Positions 41,155 to 50,102 of a stretch of 50,102 bases of DNA are shown piece by piece. The DNA is from Dysgonomonas gadei ATCC BAA-286. GTDB taxonomy: Bacteria > Bacteroidota > Bacteroidia > Bacteroidales > Dysgonomonadaceae. A model generated the notes under the pieces. It ran no database searches. It was not told the origin of the DNA and worked only from the letters and a program-made list of their open reading frames with translations. Every line of letters starts with the position of its first letter. Position 1 is the stretch's first letter. The position numbers were made by a program, and so were the translations under genes. The stretch lies in assembly GCF_000213555.1 (NCBI RefSeq), contig NZ_GL891989.1, positions 1-50,102 of the forward strand. Reading direction: 5' to 3'.

Positions 41155-41994
41155 ATGATGAAACTCAAATTGTACAAATCTATTTTTTATGTATTTTCCT
41201 TTCTGTCTGATAAGACGAATGGAGCGAGTTTTTTTGTTAAATACAAACTATTATTAGGCACTCTTATTATTGGATTGGCAGGGACATCTGCAAAAGCTCA
41301 AAAGAAAGAGGTCATAAATGATACGATCCCTCTTCGAATACCTCTTTATTCAGAGATGGCATCCTGCTATAAAGTCGCTGTTGATTCAACTGAAATACAA
41401 CAGACCTCAGATACTTTAAATGTTAAAGAAGTAGTTGTTGTCGGTAGTAGATCAATAGTTAAAAACCGATCAGGTATTGCTTGTTATGCGGTTCAGGTCG
41501 TTGACGGGCCAGTAATAAAACCCAAAAGTTCTGTAAGCATAGATTCTATAACAAGCAAATCATTAAAGATGAATATTACAAATGAACTTACAGGTATCAT
41601 GTGTTATGGTATTAGTGTTAATCCATATAATAATGATGACATATATGCTTCCAGACTCAAAGAAAGAGAATTCGATTATGACCAGGTAATAATAAAGCCC
41701 ATATCTCCTGTCGGTAATCTTGAAGACTTTGAAAAATGGCTCCAACGTAATATTCGATATACAGAACAAATGCGCAGAGATGGAATAGAAGGAGTGGTAA
41801 AACTCAGCTTTATTATAAACAAAAAAGGGAAAGTAATAAATAAAAAGATTGTAAAAAGCCTATCGAAAGAAGCGGATAAGGAAGTCCTTAATGTTATATC
41901 GAAATCTAAAAGATGGAAACCCGGGCAGATTTATGGGGATCCGGTAAAAACAAGAATAACAATAACGGTTAATCTTAGTAGCGACATAGAATGA
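41155..41994 (+). CDS. TonB-like C-terminal-domain protein 1
   Basis: 279 residues. An unusual N-terminal leader (SDKTNGASFFVKYKLLLGTL) leads to a signal-like hydrophobic stretch ending SAKAQ. The C-terminal 90 residues are a TonB-C domain (GVVKLSFIINKKGKVINKKI, SKRWKPGQIYGDPVKTRITI). Three cysteine-tyrosine pairs occur at 71, 110 and 150, spaced 39-40 residues. It overlaps the next TonB-like gene by 4 nt. It probably sits in the periplasm; a transport role is not shown. Confidence 0.75.
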   Translation: MMKLKLYKSIFYVFSFLSDKTNGASFFVKYKLLLGTLIIGLAGTSAKAQKKEVINDTIPLRIPLYSEMASCYKVAVDSTEIQQTSDTLNVKEVVVVGSRSIVKNRSGIACYAVQVVDGPVIKPKSSVSIDSITSKSLKMNITNELTGIMCYGISVNPYNNDDIYASRLKEREFDYDQVIIKPISPVGNLEDFEKWLQRNIRYTEQMRRDGIEGVVKLSFIINKKGKVINKKIVKSLSKEADKEVLNVISKSKRWKPGQIYGDPVKTRITITVNLSSDIE

Positions 41995-42893
41995 AACTCA
42001 AATCATATAATATATTATTTTGCCTATTCTCTTTTCTTGCGGACAAGACAAACGGATCGCCGATCTTTGTCAAGTATAAATTATTACTAGGTACATTGAT
42101 TATTGGCATAGCAGGGACAACAGTTCAAGCACAGCGAAAAGTAGAGATAAGTTGTTATGATACGATACCTCCTCGTGTACCTCAAAATAAAGAAATAAAA
42201 ACTAGGACTACCTCTTCTTTAGAAAAACAGAACAATAGGCGCGATAGTCTTATAGAAATAAAGGGAAGAGTAAAGGATGAGCATGGCGATTTTATAGCCG
42301 GAGTATCAATTGTTGCAAAAGGAACTACAAATGGGGTAGTTTCTGGTACAGACGGAACTTTTAGTATTGAGGTTAAATCTACTGACAGGTTAGTGTTTTC
42401 TTTTGTTGGTATGGAAAGCCGGGAAATCTCAGTTTCAACTATGATAGGAGGTGAAGCAATAATAACAATGAAAGATTCAGATATGATTCTCTGCTACGAA
42501 GTCATTGTTGTTAGTGATCCAAGATTCCGGGATGATATATATTCACCGGGAGTGAAGCCAATAACTAAGATTTCATATAATGAAATATCTAAAAAGCCGG
42601 TTTCTCCTGCCGGCGATCTTGAAAGCTTCCAAAAATGGATACAAGGTAATATCCGGTATAGCGAACAGATGAAGAATGATAACGTCAAAGGAGAGGTTAT
42701 CCTTAGTTTTGCCGTTGATAAAAAAGGGAGACTGGTAGATAAAAAAGTGATCGGTAAGCTATCAAAAGATGCAGATAAAGAAGCCTTGAGAGCCTTATCG
42801 TTGTCCGGAGTATGGGAACCCGGAATTCATTATGATGGCAAGCCGGTTAAAACAACGATGACTATTAGTCTGGATTTCGGAGATGAAAAATAA
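41991..42893 (+). CDS. TonB-like protein 2 with carboxypeptidase-regulatory-like domain
   Basis: 300 residues with the same leader type (ADKTNG...FVKYKLLLGTLIIG) as its neighbour. At about 88-160 a CarboxypepD_reg-like beta domain (IKGRVKDEHGDFIAGVSIVA, SGTDGTFSIEVKSTD) is inserted, followed by a TonB-C domain (VKGEVILSFAVDKKGRL, GVWEPGIHYDGKPVKTTMTI). CY pairs occur at 55 and 168. It overlaps the downstream radical SAM gene by 11 nt, so these genes are tightly coupled. Confidence 0.75.
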   Translation: MKLKSYNILFCLFSFLADKTNGSPIFVKYKLLLGTLIIGIAGTTVQAQRKVEISCYDTIPPRVPQNKEIKTRTTSSLEKQNNRRDSLIEIKGRVKDEHGDFIAGVSIVAKGTTNGVVSGTDGTFSIEVKSTDRLVFSFVGMESREISVSTMIGGEAIITMKDSDMILCYEVIVVSDPRFRDDIYSPGVKPITKISYNEISKKPVSPAGDLESFQKWIQGNIRYSEQMKNDNVKGEVILSFAVDKKGRLVDKKVIGKLSKDADKEALRALSLSGVWEPGIHYDGKPVKTTMTISLDFGDEK

Positions 42894-43911
42894 GGAAAGA
42901 TTACAGCTATATAATATTGCCTTTGAACTGACTGATAAATGCAATCTTGCTTGCCGTTATTGTTACAATATCTGGAAGATACCTGGTGCACAACATCAAT
43001 CATTCAATTCATACAATAAAGCAATCAAAACCCTGAAACAAGTTTTTTCGCAGGTGGATATCCGTAATATTACCCTTACGGGAGGGGAACCTTTTGTCGC
43101 TCAACGTATCAAAGAGATTGCTCTTTTTTGCCGGATGGAAGGTAAAACGGTCACAGTTATCAGTAATGGGTATAAAGGCACAGCAGAGGACTATAACGAT
43201 ATGATAGCTATGGGAATTACTCTGTTTGAGTTTCCCATACATTCAGCGGACGAAACTGTACATGATTATATTACACAGGTACACGGAAGTTGGAAGAAAT
43301 CTATTAACTCTATTCGGACAGTGCAAGGTATCGGTGGTTATCCGGTTCCTGTAATAGTATTGACAAGATATAATATAGAAGTCCTATCTGATACCTTGGG
43401 CTTTATATCCGATTTAGGTTTAAGACGAATTATGATGAACCGGTACAATATCGGTGGGTGCGGTGTTGCCAATCCGGCATCTGTTTCGGCTAATCATAAT
43501 CAATTGAAAAAAGCATTTACAATAGCTAATGCCAAAGCTGAGGAATTGGGCTTGGTTATTTCTTCCAATGTGTGTTCTCCCGACTGTCTTATTGATCCAG
43601 AGATGTATCCAAATATCATGTTTGGCCATTGTTCCGATAACGTATTACAAAAGCCAATAACGATGGATATTAATGGGAATATTCGTCTGTGCAATCATTC
43701 TCCTGTAGTGGCTGGAAATATTTACAAACAAGATTTAAGACAAATCTTGTATTCCCCATACGCCAATTCGTGGAATGAGATTGTTCCTGAGTATTGCTGT
43801 AAATGTGACAAATGGGATATTTGTCGTGGTGGTTGCCGTGCAGCTTCTGAACAATGTGGATTAGGATTGGAACATGTAGATCCTATATTGACTAGTGAGG
43901 AATTAATTTGA
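42883..43911 (+). CDS. Radical SAM/SPASM enzyme
   Basis: 342 residues. TDKCNLACRYCYNIW (Cys at about 20, 24, 27) is the radical SAM cluster, ITLTGGEPFV binds SAM, and the C-terminal SPASM part has YCCKCDKWDICRGGCRAA with auxiliary-cluster cysteines. SPASM enzymes mature peptides or proteins, joining Cys or other residues. No separate precursor peptide gene was seen; the preceding TonB-like genes, with CY motifs, overlap it and are candidates. Confidence 0.85.
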   Translation: MKNKERLQLYNIAFELTDKCNLACRYCYNIWKIPGAQHQSFNSYNKAIKTLKQVFSQVDIRNITLTGGEPFVAQRIKEIALFCRMEGKTVTVISNGYKGTAEDYNDMIAMGITLFEFPIHSADETVHDYITQVHGSWKKSINSIRTVQGIGGYPVPVIVLTRYNIEVLSDTLGFISDLGLRRIMMNRYNIGGCGVANPASVSANHNQLKKAFTIANAKAEELGLVISSNVCSPDCLIDPEMYPNIMFGHCSDNVLQKPITMDINGNIRLCNHSPVVAGNIYKQDLRQILYSPYANSWNEIVPEYCCKCDKWDICRGGCRAASEQCGLGLEHVDPILTSEELI

Positions 43912-44021
43912 TTTGATCAATCAGGAGTAAAACGCCTTTAATTCAAGAAATAGTCTCATCTTATATTATTTTTTGAATTTAGATAGATATTCCGTATCTA
44001 TTTAATCAGTATGTATATAAA

Positions 44022-44047
44022 AAAAGAGACCGGGCCCGGTCTCTTTT
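44022..44047. terminator. Perfect palindromic terminator
   Basis: AAAAGAGACCGGG and CCCGGTCTCTTTT form a perfect 26-base palindrome between converging genes; it can stop both transcripts. Confidence 0.8.
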
Positions 44048-44151
44048 AGGGTTGATGCATCACTGCATTAAAAAGTGTTTGTATGAATTGGATGCAACAT
44101 TATAAGGAGTGTATCCTGTCCCCTATTTCATTGTGTTTATTATTTCTACAT

Positions 44152-45096
44152 TTACGGTTTTATCGTAAATGTGAAAGCAGCATAAGATCCAACTCCCACA
44201 ATAGTTGGTGTTGCTGTAAATTTTATCTGCCGGGTACATGTGGAAACAGAAGCATCTTTAAATCTCCAGACAACCGGAGTCGCGGGATTTCCTTGGTAAT
44301 CATCTCCTGTAGGCTGGTCTGTAGCCACAATCGAAAAATCTTCCGTATTTATCCAAATCAATGTATATTCACGAGCACCCTCCCAAATATTAGGAGAAAT
44401 AGGCTCAATCCTTATACCATATAATTTTGCTGGATCTACACCAGCCGGAATCGTTTCAGGATTGCCAGTATGATGAGATAATGTCACTGCATAGGCATCA
44501 TTACCATAAGAAGACGTTTCAGTACATTGAAAAGTTCCAACAAATGTTGTTTCCGGAACGAATGGACATACAACAGAATATTGTACACGATAAGAAAGGC
44601 CCCGGCCTTCAATTTGCCAGCCTGCAAAAGCCTGATTATTATAAACATTTGTATTTGGATTCCAGCCCGGAATTACTTCTCCGCTTTTTAATACAACATT
44701 CACAGTGAAATTTAATGTTTCACCCAAGGCCGGAGATGTTTTTCCAAACTTACCATACACATCAGCCATATTAATCGATATTGTCGACGGAAAGCTTGTA
44801 ATGTCATCCACAACCACCTGAGCAGTCGTTTTGGTCCCATCATTTAACACAGCTAACAATTGTGCATGATCCATCATTGAATAGTCGCCTTGCTGAGTAG
44901 GGATAGTCAGTTTTACCTGATAGTTTCCGGTTGTTTGGCCATCTGAAAGGACACCATCAGTTCCGGGTACTCTCAAAATATCAATGACAACCCCTCTTTT
45001 TACTTCATCTATAGGGAACGGAAGATCCTTGTCGCAACTTGCTGTAATTAAGCATATCGTAATTGCCGCAAGAATATATAAATATATTTTTTTCAT
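44152..45096 (-). CDS. Surface lipoprotein of the SusCD operon
   Basis: 314 residues; lipoprotein signal ends CLITASCDKDL. The rest is beta-rich with VVIDILRVPGTDGVLSDG and QQGDYSMMDHAQLLAVLND. It follows the SusD-like gene by 39 nt and is a candidate surface glycan- or protein-binding component. The family was not recognised with confidence. Confidence 0.65.
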   Translation of the reverse strand: MKKIYLYILAAITICLITASCDKDLPFPIDEVKRGVVIDILRVPGTDGVLSDGQTTGNYQVKLTIPTQQGDYSMMDHAQLLAVLNDGTKTTAQVVVDDITSFPSTISINMADVYGKFGKTSPALGETLNFTVNVVLKSGEVIPGWNPNTNVYNNQAFAGWQIEGRGLSYRVQYSVVCPFVPETTFVGTFQCTETSSYGNDAYAVTLSHHTGNPETIPAGVDPAKLYGIRIEPISPNIWEGAREYTLIWINTEDFSIVATDQPTGDDYQGNPATPVVWRFKDASVSTCTRQIKFTATPTIVGVGSYAAFTFTIKP

Positions 45097-45135
45097 ATTT
45101 CTTTTAACTTTAAATTGTCTATCAATCGCTCTGTT

Positions 45136-46800
45136 TTATTTATCCCAGAATATAAATTTAGCCGACAAGTTCGTCTTTTGCTCCAGATTTGGATTCAGAT
45201 CCGTTTCGGTAGTTGTAGGATAATATAATGATCTAGGGAAAGATACTATTGGAGCAATAGGTACCCGTGCCGGAGAGAGTGCAGTAACGGTAGGATTTAC
45301 TCCATATCCCGGATCTGCCGTATTAGCCGGATTGAACAACTCCGGATAGCCTGTCCTGCGGTAATCTGTATAGGCATCTTCCGGAGAGAAGATATTCCCG
45401 ATCCATTTTTGTGTCATGATGATCTCCAGTTTACCTGCATCTGAAGCCGCGTCATATTTGGCTAGTACTGAAGTCGTGAATGCGTCTCTGTCGGCTGTCG
45501 CAATTGTAGGAATATTACTTTGTTTTGCCGCGACTGCATTTACATGTGCAATAGAAGCATTCATTCCTTCCTTAAATAAAGCCTTTGCATCGCCGTTTAT
45601 CTCACCGGTAAGGGCCAATTCAGCCAGCATAAATTTGAGTGAATGAAATGTAACAAGTTTAAGTGGAGCCACACCATTACCAGTATTTGCGGATACAGCA
45701 CCTCCATTACCATCATCATATTTTCCTCCGCAGAGATAGATGCCGACTTTACTCATGGAACTGGATTGATCGCCTGCATTATTTGAGCCGTTGTCGGCGA
45801 AGAAGATAGTTAGGAAATTACCTTCACGATAAGAATGATTGTTTTGTGCTGCCTGACCTGTTTTCAACTGATTGTAGAAATAATACGGTACCCGTGGATC
45901 TGTGATTCCTGCAAACGGATTTTTAGTATTGTTGTATGTGAGGCCTTTCATCATTTCATAGAAGTAAGGGCTGATATAGTGAGTTGTACCCTTATTGGCA
46001 TATTCAGATACAAAGGTAGGATGACGTTCGTCCGGACTTAATTTTGCTGTATACCAGAATTGGAAATCTTCTCCCGAAGCGATAAAATTGTTTGCTGTGA
46101 TTAAGTCGGACAGTCTTTTTTGCCAGTCAGTAATGTCAGATTTTGCTAACCGCGTCTGCAACAATAATTTCAGTTTGATTGTATTGTTCAGACGAATCCA
46201 TTTGTCTTTATTTCCACTATAAAAAAAGTCGTCGTCTCCCGGTTTTAAAGGATTGGCTGCCGTACTATTTTGTAAATCAGCCAGTCCCTCTTCCAATAAA
46301 GCAATTACCGAATTATAGATCGAAGCGCTTTTGTCGGCTTTAGGTGCAGTTAATCCGGGTATATTGTACTCAGAGTAAGGAACATCTCCCCAAAGATCTA
46401 CCATCATGGAAAACGTGTATGCTTTTAATGTTTTAGCAATTCCCGCATAAATTAGATTTCCATCCGGTTCGGCATTCTTGATAATAGCATCAAAATCAAT
46501 GAGTGAATAAATATAAAAATAATTCCAAGAATTATAGATATTATTGGCAGTAGTGGTCATCCCATAATTTTGTACCTCGCGTGACACCAGATGGTGAGTA
46601 TAAGAAGATAAATTATTTCCAATAAAGTTACCTTGTCCAAGTGCAGAAGTCATATATCTTTGGCTACCCGATAACAATTGGGAAAGTTCCGGAGTTGTAG
46701 GGGCATTCGGATCATCATTGATATCCAACCAATCTTTTGTACAAGATGTTGTAAAAAGAAAAGCTGATATTATAAAAAAGAATGTTAGTCTATTTTTCAT
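45136..46800 (-). CDS. SusD/RagB-type lipoprotein
   Basis: 554 residues; lipoprotein signal ends FLFTTSCTKDWLDINDDPN, a start common to SusD-like_2 proteins. Typical blocks include YNSWNYFYIYSLIDFDAII, KAYTFSMMVDLWGDVPYSEY and IMTQKWIGNIFSPEDAYTDY. SusD binds substrate over the SusC channel. It lies 12 nt after the SusC gene and before the lipoprotein gene, all on one strand. Confidence 0.92.
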   Translation of the reverse strand: MKNRLTFFFIISAFLFTTSCTKDWLDINDDPNAPTTPELSQLLSGSQRYMTSALGQGNFIGNNLSSYTHHLVSREVQNYGMTTTANNIYNSWNYFYIYSLIDFDAIIKNAEPDGNLIYAGIAKTLKAYTFSMMVDLWGDVPYSEYNIPGLTAPKADKSASIYNSVIALLEEGLADLQNSTAANPLKPGDDDFFYSGNKDKWIRLNNTIKLKLLLQTRLAKSDITDWQKRLSDLITANNFIASGEDFQFWYTAKLSPDERHPTFVSEYANKGTTHYISPYFYEMMKGLTYNNTKNPFAGITDPRVPYYFYNQLKTGQAAQNNHSYREGNFLTIFFADNGSNNAGDQSSSMSKVGIYLCGGKYDDGNGGAVSANTGNGVAPLKLVTFHSLKFMLAELALTGEINGDAKALFKEGMNASIAHVNAVAAKQSNIPTIATADRDAFTTSVLAKYDAASDAGKLEIIMTQKWIGNIFSPEDAYTDYRRTGYPELFNPANTADPGYGVNPTVTALSPARVPIAPIVSFPRSLYYPTTTETDLNPNLEQKTNLSAKFIFWDK

Positions 46801-46812
46801 TTTTCTATATAT

Positions 46813-49800
46813 TTAGAATGTTAATCTTAGGTTCAACCCTATTCTTCGTGTCGTAGGTGCAGTCTCCCTGTCAATACCTTGTACATTTCCTGAACCGAAA
46901 GAGTTGGATCCTGGATCGTAGTTCAGATATTTCGGAAATCCAGGAGCGTAGTGCCATAAGTTTCTTGCGATTACAGAAAAACTAGCTGAGCCTATAAATG
47001 TTTTCTTTAACCATTTTTTTGGTATATCATAACCAAGAGAGATTTCACTCAGGTGGAATACCGTAGCATCGAAAGTCTGGAATTCATGTACGCCGTTCAT
47101 TGCAAATGTCGGGTTGGTACTAGCTGATGCAAACCACAGATCGTTTTCACTGATTTGCACGGTATTTTGTATTTTATTACCGTTCGCATCCAATATTGGT
47201 TTATGTGTATTCGGATCGGCCAAAACTCCCGGAAGAATACGGGTTCCTAAGCGGTCTTCGTTATACTTGGTTACCCCCCTGCCCAACATATCGGATGCTG
47301 GACCTGAAACAATAACTCCACCTACACTCATATCGAACATAAAGCTGAATGTAACTCCTTTAAATGATAGTGTATTCGTAATGGCTGATTTGAAATCCGG
47401 ATAAGGATTGCCCAATTCACCTAATTCAGAATCGACCATATAAGCTCCGGTAGATGGGTTTACTAGAGGGGTACCTTCTTCGTCGCGAGCGATCTTAGTT
47501 CCACGAAGAATACCATAAGGTGAGCCCGGTTGCATGGTAGGTTGTGGTTCACTGGTAGATCCGGTTGACAGAGTAAGGCGTTCAACCCCATTCGTTAGCG
47601 AAATAACTTTACTCTTATTCTGTGTAAATGTAGCGAATATATCCCATCTGAATGAGTTTTGCAGATTGAGAGGTGTCGCTGATAGCCCTATTTCAATTCC
47701 TTTGTTATTAATTTCTCCAAAGTTTGTATAATAACTGCTTGAGCCTGTCGAGCGAGGCAAACTGATAGGAGCGATCATATCCGTAATAGATCTGTTATAC
47801 CAAGAAAAATCGATGCCTATACGATCCCGAAAGAACTTAAGCTCAGTTCCTATCTCAAATTCTGTAGTAAATTCAGGTTTTAGATTCGGATCATAGGTTG
47901 TTGTCGGTAACAACATAATCGGACGGCCGTCAAAAGGCGTATCCTGAAGATACGTTCCATTCTTATAATAGGGAGAAGCGTCATTACCTACTTGTCCCCA
48001 ACCAAGACGAAGTTTACCAAAACTCAATATGTCAGGATTCACGCCTATAATTTCACTGAATATGAAAGAGCCTGTAAATGCAGGATAATAGTAACTGTTA
48101 TTATCTTTCGGTAATGTAGACGAATGATCGTTACGCAGAGTCGCATTCAGGTAGAGATAATTTTTGTAGCCAAATGTTACGTCAGCGAACAGAGCCCATA
48201 ATCGCCTTCTGCTGTATGACTCTGATGCTGTTTGGGTTTGGGTATTATCCACATTATAAATATCTTTGAATATCATTTCTGTTCCATCTTGCATAGCCCT
48301 TAAGGAAGTGCGTTGGTTCACATTGTGCCCCAGTGCAGCTTTCAGATTGTAATCCGGTCCGAAGTCTTTTTTGAACGTGAGCACAAAAATCGATTCCAGT
48401 TCTTGTACTTTATAATTATCATTCAATATATATCCTTTGCCTGAACTTGCCGCAGAACCGATATTTATAACCTGTTTACGCGCCATTTCATATTGATTCC
48501 ATCCAAATGTATAGTCGAATGACAACCAATTGGTAAAATCATAACCGGTATTCATTGTCGTTACAGTACGGTCGGTTACTGTATTTATCGTATTGTTCTT
48601 CCATGACCATAGCGGATTATCCACCCCACTAAGCGGGAATAAATTTGCTCCGGTTACAGTTTCGTACGGTAATGCGCTGGAGGTATCGAAGTTGCGAGGT
48701 AAAAGTAGCGTACGTGCGAATGAACTTGCCGATCCCGTATAGCTGCCTGCTCCGAAAAATGGTCCGTCCTGAATAGTCCGGCTATATGATAAAGTTCCCC
48801 CTACCCGTATACCATTATCCAGTTTCTGGTTTCCTCCTGCGCTAAATGAACTCCGTTCAAATTCCGAATGAGGAATGTATCCGTCCTGATCTGCGCGGGA
48901 TACTGTCAGATTAAAGTTTCCTTTGTCGTTGTAACTCACAATATTTGCAGAGAGATCTAATAAACCACCGGTACGAAATAAGTTTTTTACGTTATTAGGT
49001 TGAGCTTTATACTCTTGAGTCACGGGCATATTCGGATAGGCAGCAAGGTAATTAGGCCATGTCGGAAAGGTTTCCATGTCAGAGAAAGCCGGTCCCCACG
49101 AGCCATTGGCATTCGAATACACAAAATTCGATCCCGGGCCGTATGTATTTTGATAATCAGGTAAAGACGCAACGTTTTCCCATGCATAAGATGATGTTAT
49201 TGTAACTTCAGTACCTTTTTGAGATGGACGTGTCTTTTTTGCACCCGATTTTGTCGTAATCAGGATAACACCATTTGCTGCGCGTGAACCATATAATGCC
49301 GCAGCTGCCGCACCTTTAAGAACGCTCATACTTTCAATATCATTCGGGTCTAAGGTCGAAATTCCCGTTCCGTAAGCACCTGCTGAAGTAAGCCTGCTGC
49401 CGGTAGTAACTTCCGGATTACTGTAAGGAATACCATCCACTACATACAATGGGTCATTACTTCCGTATATGGAAGAGTTCCCCCGGACAGATACTTTTGT
49501 AGCGCTACCTGCCACAGATGAAGAGGAACTTATTTGTACTCCGGGTATTTTTCCACTCAACGAACGAAACAAATCGGGTTCAGCTTTTTGCACCGCATTG
49601 CTCGGATCTACCTTGGCAACCGCATACCCCAAAGCTTTATCAGAGCGACTGATACCCATTGCCGTAACAACGACTTCGTCTAATATGTTTTCATCACTTT
49701 GCAGTACTACTTTCATGTTCTGAACGGGTTTAGTTTCCATTGTTTTCATTCCGATCAATGAAAATACCAGTACATTATTCCCTTCGGGCACATTAATAGA

Positions 49801-49980
49801 AAACTTACCGTCCAAATCAGTTATTGTACCCGTAGTAGTTCCTTTCACTACAACTGAAGCACTAATAACGGGCTCCCCATTACTGTCTACCACAGTACCG
49901 GAAATCCTCGTTGTTTGTGCTACTATAAATCCGATGCTTAGCAATAAGCAGGATAAAATTAACACCACTCTTTTCTTCAT
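46813..49980 (-). CDS. SusC/RagA-type TonB-dependent outer-membrane transporter
   Basis: 1055 residues. Signal peptide (VVLILSCLLLSIGFIVAQ), carboxypeptidase-regulatory-like N-terminal domain (RISGTVVDSNGEPVISASVV), TonB-box and plug (LDEVVVTAMGISRSDKALGY, IYGSNDPLYVVDGIPYSN, VLKGAAAAALYGSRAANGVI), then a long beta barrel ending IGLNLRLTF with terminal Phe. Size and layout are normal. With SusD and the lipoprotein it forms an uptake operon; no enzyme gene in view indicates the substrate. Confidence 0.95.
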   Translation of the reverse strand: MKKRVVLILSCLLLSIGFIVAQTTRISGTVVDSNGEPVISASVVVKGTTTGTITDLDGKFSINVPEGNNVLVFSLIGMKTMETKPVQNMKVVLQSDENILDEVVVTAMGISRSDKALGYAVAKVDPSNAVQKAEPDLFRSLSGKIPGVQISSSSSVAGSATKVSVRGNSSIYGSNDPLYVVDGIPYSNPEVTTGSRLTSAGAYGTGISTLDPNDIESMSVLKGAAAAALYGSRAANGVILITTKSGAKKTRPSQKGTEVTITSSYAWENVASLPDYQNTYGPGSNFVYSNANGSWGPAFSDMETFPTWPNYLAAYPNMPVTQEYKAQPNNVKNLFRTGGLLDLSANIVSYNDKGNFNLTVSRADQDGYIPHSEFERSSFSAGGNQKLDNGIRVGGTLSYSRTIQDGPFFGAGSYTGSASSFARTLLLPRNFDTSSALPYETVTGANLFPLSGVDNPLWSWKNNTINTVTDRTVTTMNTGYDFTNWLSFDYTFGWNQYEMARKQVINIGSAASSGKGYILNDNYKVQELESIFVLTFKKDFGPDYNLKAALGHNVNQRTSLRAMQDGTEMIFKDIYNVDNTQTQTASESYSRRRLWALFADVTFGYKNYLYLNATLRNDHSSTLPKDNNSYYYPAFTGSFIFSEIIGVNPDILSFGKLRLGWGQVGNDASPYYKNGTYLQDTPFDGRPIMLLPTTTYDPNLKPEFTTEFEIGTELKFFRDRIGIDFSWYNRSITDMIAPISLPRSTGSSSYYTNFGEINNKGIEIGLSATPLNLQNSFRWDIFATFTQNKSKVISLTNGVERLTLSTGSTSEPQPTMQPGSPYGILRGTKIARDEEGTPLVNPSTGAYMVDSELGELGNPYPDFKSAITNTLSFKGVTFSFMFDMSVGGVIVSGPASDMLGRGVTKYNEDRLGTRILPGVLADPNTHKPILDANGNKIQNTVQISENDLWFASASTNPTFAMNGVHEFQTFDATVFHLSEISLGYDIPKKWLKKTFIGSASFSVIARNLWHYAPGFPKYLNYDPGSNSFGSGNVQGIDRETAPTTRRIGLNLRLTF

Positions 49981-50102
49981 AATAATTGTAATTAATAGCT
50001 AAATATTGTTTTTTATATCAACTCGACATTATAATTTGAGAATATTTCTTTAGGCCCGATTCATTCGCTGGTACAAACGCAAAAAAACCTCTCTAGTAAC
50101 GT

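Overview
The window looks like chromosomal DNA of a Bacteroidales bacterium. The evidence is a SusC/SusD outer-membrane pair, promoters of the Bacteroidetes type (TTTG near -33, TAnnTTTG near -7), the gene families present and low GC. Dysgonomonas or a close relative is my guess only. About the first 29.5 kb are accessory DNA: an IS21 end, a tyrosine integrase, defence genes, gene fragments and duplicated regulators. The remainder is metabolic and envelope DNA.

Layout. 1-520: 5' end of an IS21-type transposase gene and its terminal repeats. 521-2648: a small ORF, an interrupted tRNA-Leu(UAG), a divergent promoter, an orphan gene and a WYL regulator. 3199-5616: tyrosine integrase and three excisionase-like HTH proteins. 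6203-14787: one operon with DNA methyltransferase, NurA-like nuclease, HerA ATPase, PtuA-like ATPase, PtuB-like HNH nuclease and an FRG protein. 14871-17068: DUF2971 protein, a frameshifted nuclease-like gene and AbiH. 17268-21242: small unknown genes, an AlkZ-like protein and a helical protein. 21397-27479: RING/TerD-like protein, interrupted tRNA-Arg(CCU), small ORF, RtcB RNA ligase, divergent promoter, exported protein and a second WYL regulator. 27497-29322: gene fragments and mobile-element debris. 29590-33667: nitronate monooxygenase, a cold-shock/RRM pair and a KamA-type radical SAM enzyme. 33826-34821: acyl-ACP desaturase. 35398-40724: hydrolase/cupin cluster with a divergent AraC regulator. 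40920-41071: MITE-like element. 41155-43911: two TonB-like proteins and a SPASM radical SAM enzyme. 44152-49980: SusC/SusD/lipoprotein operon.

The most unusual content is a dispersed RNA-repair regulon. Two loci about 23 kb apart each carry a tRNA body that is canonical only if an internal 115-nt or 123-nt segment is removed. In both, the break lies in or beside the anticodon stem, and the 5' exon can alternatively pair with the first part of the insert around a 15-16 nt loop. Three sites share one promoter-operator design, ACGCA-N7-TGCGT then 11 nt then TTnCTTTG. They lie before the tRNA-Leu, before the tRNA-Arg and before rtcB; two of them also face a divergent WYL operon. The two WYL proteins are about 94% identical by my hand alignment. 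I infer a WYL-controlled system in which RtcB, or cleavage plus RtcB ligation, acts on tRNA precursors interrupted by introns that do not look self-splicing, perhaps in response to tRNA-cutting toxins or phage.

The second system of note is the six-gene defence operon, which puts HerA-NurA, Septu-like and FRG parts behind a methyltransferase, with a perfect palindrome at the promoter. All functions were inferred by reading the sequence; no database search was possible.
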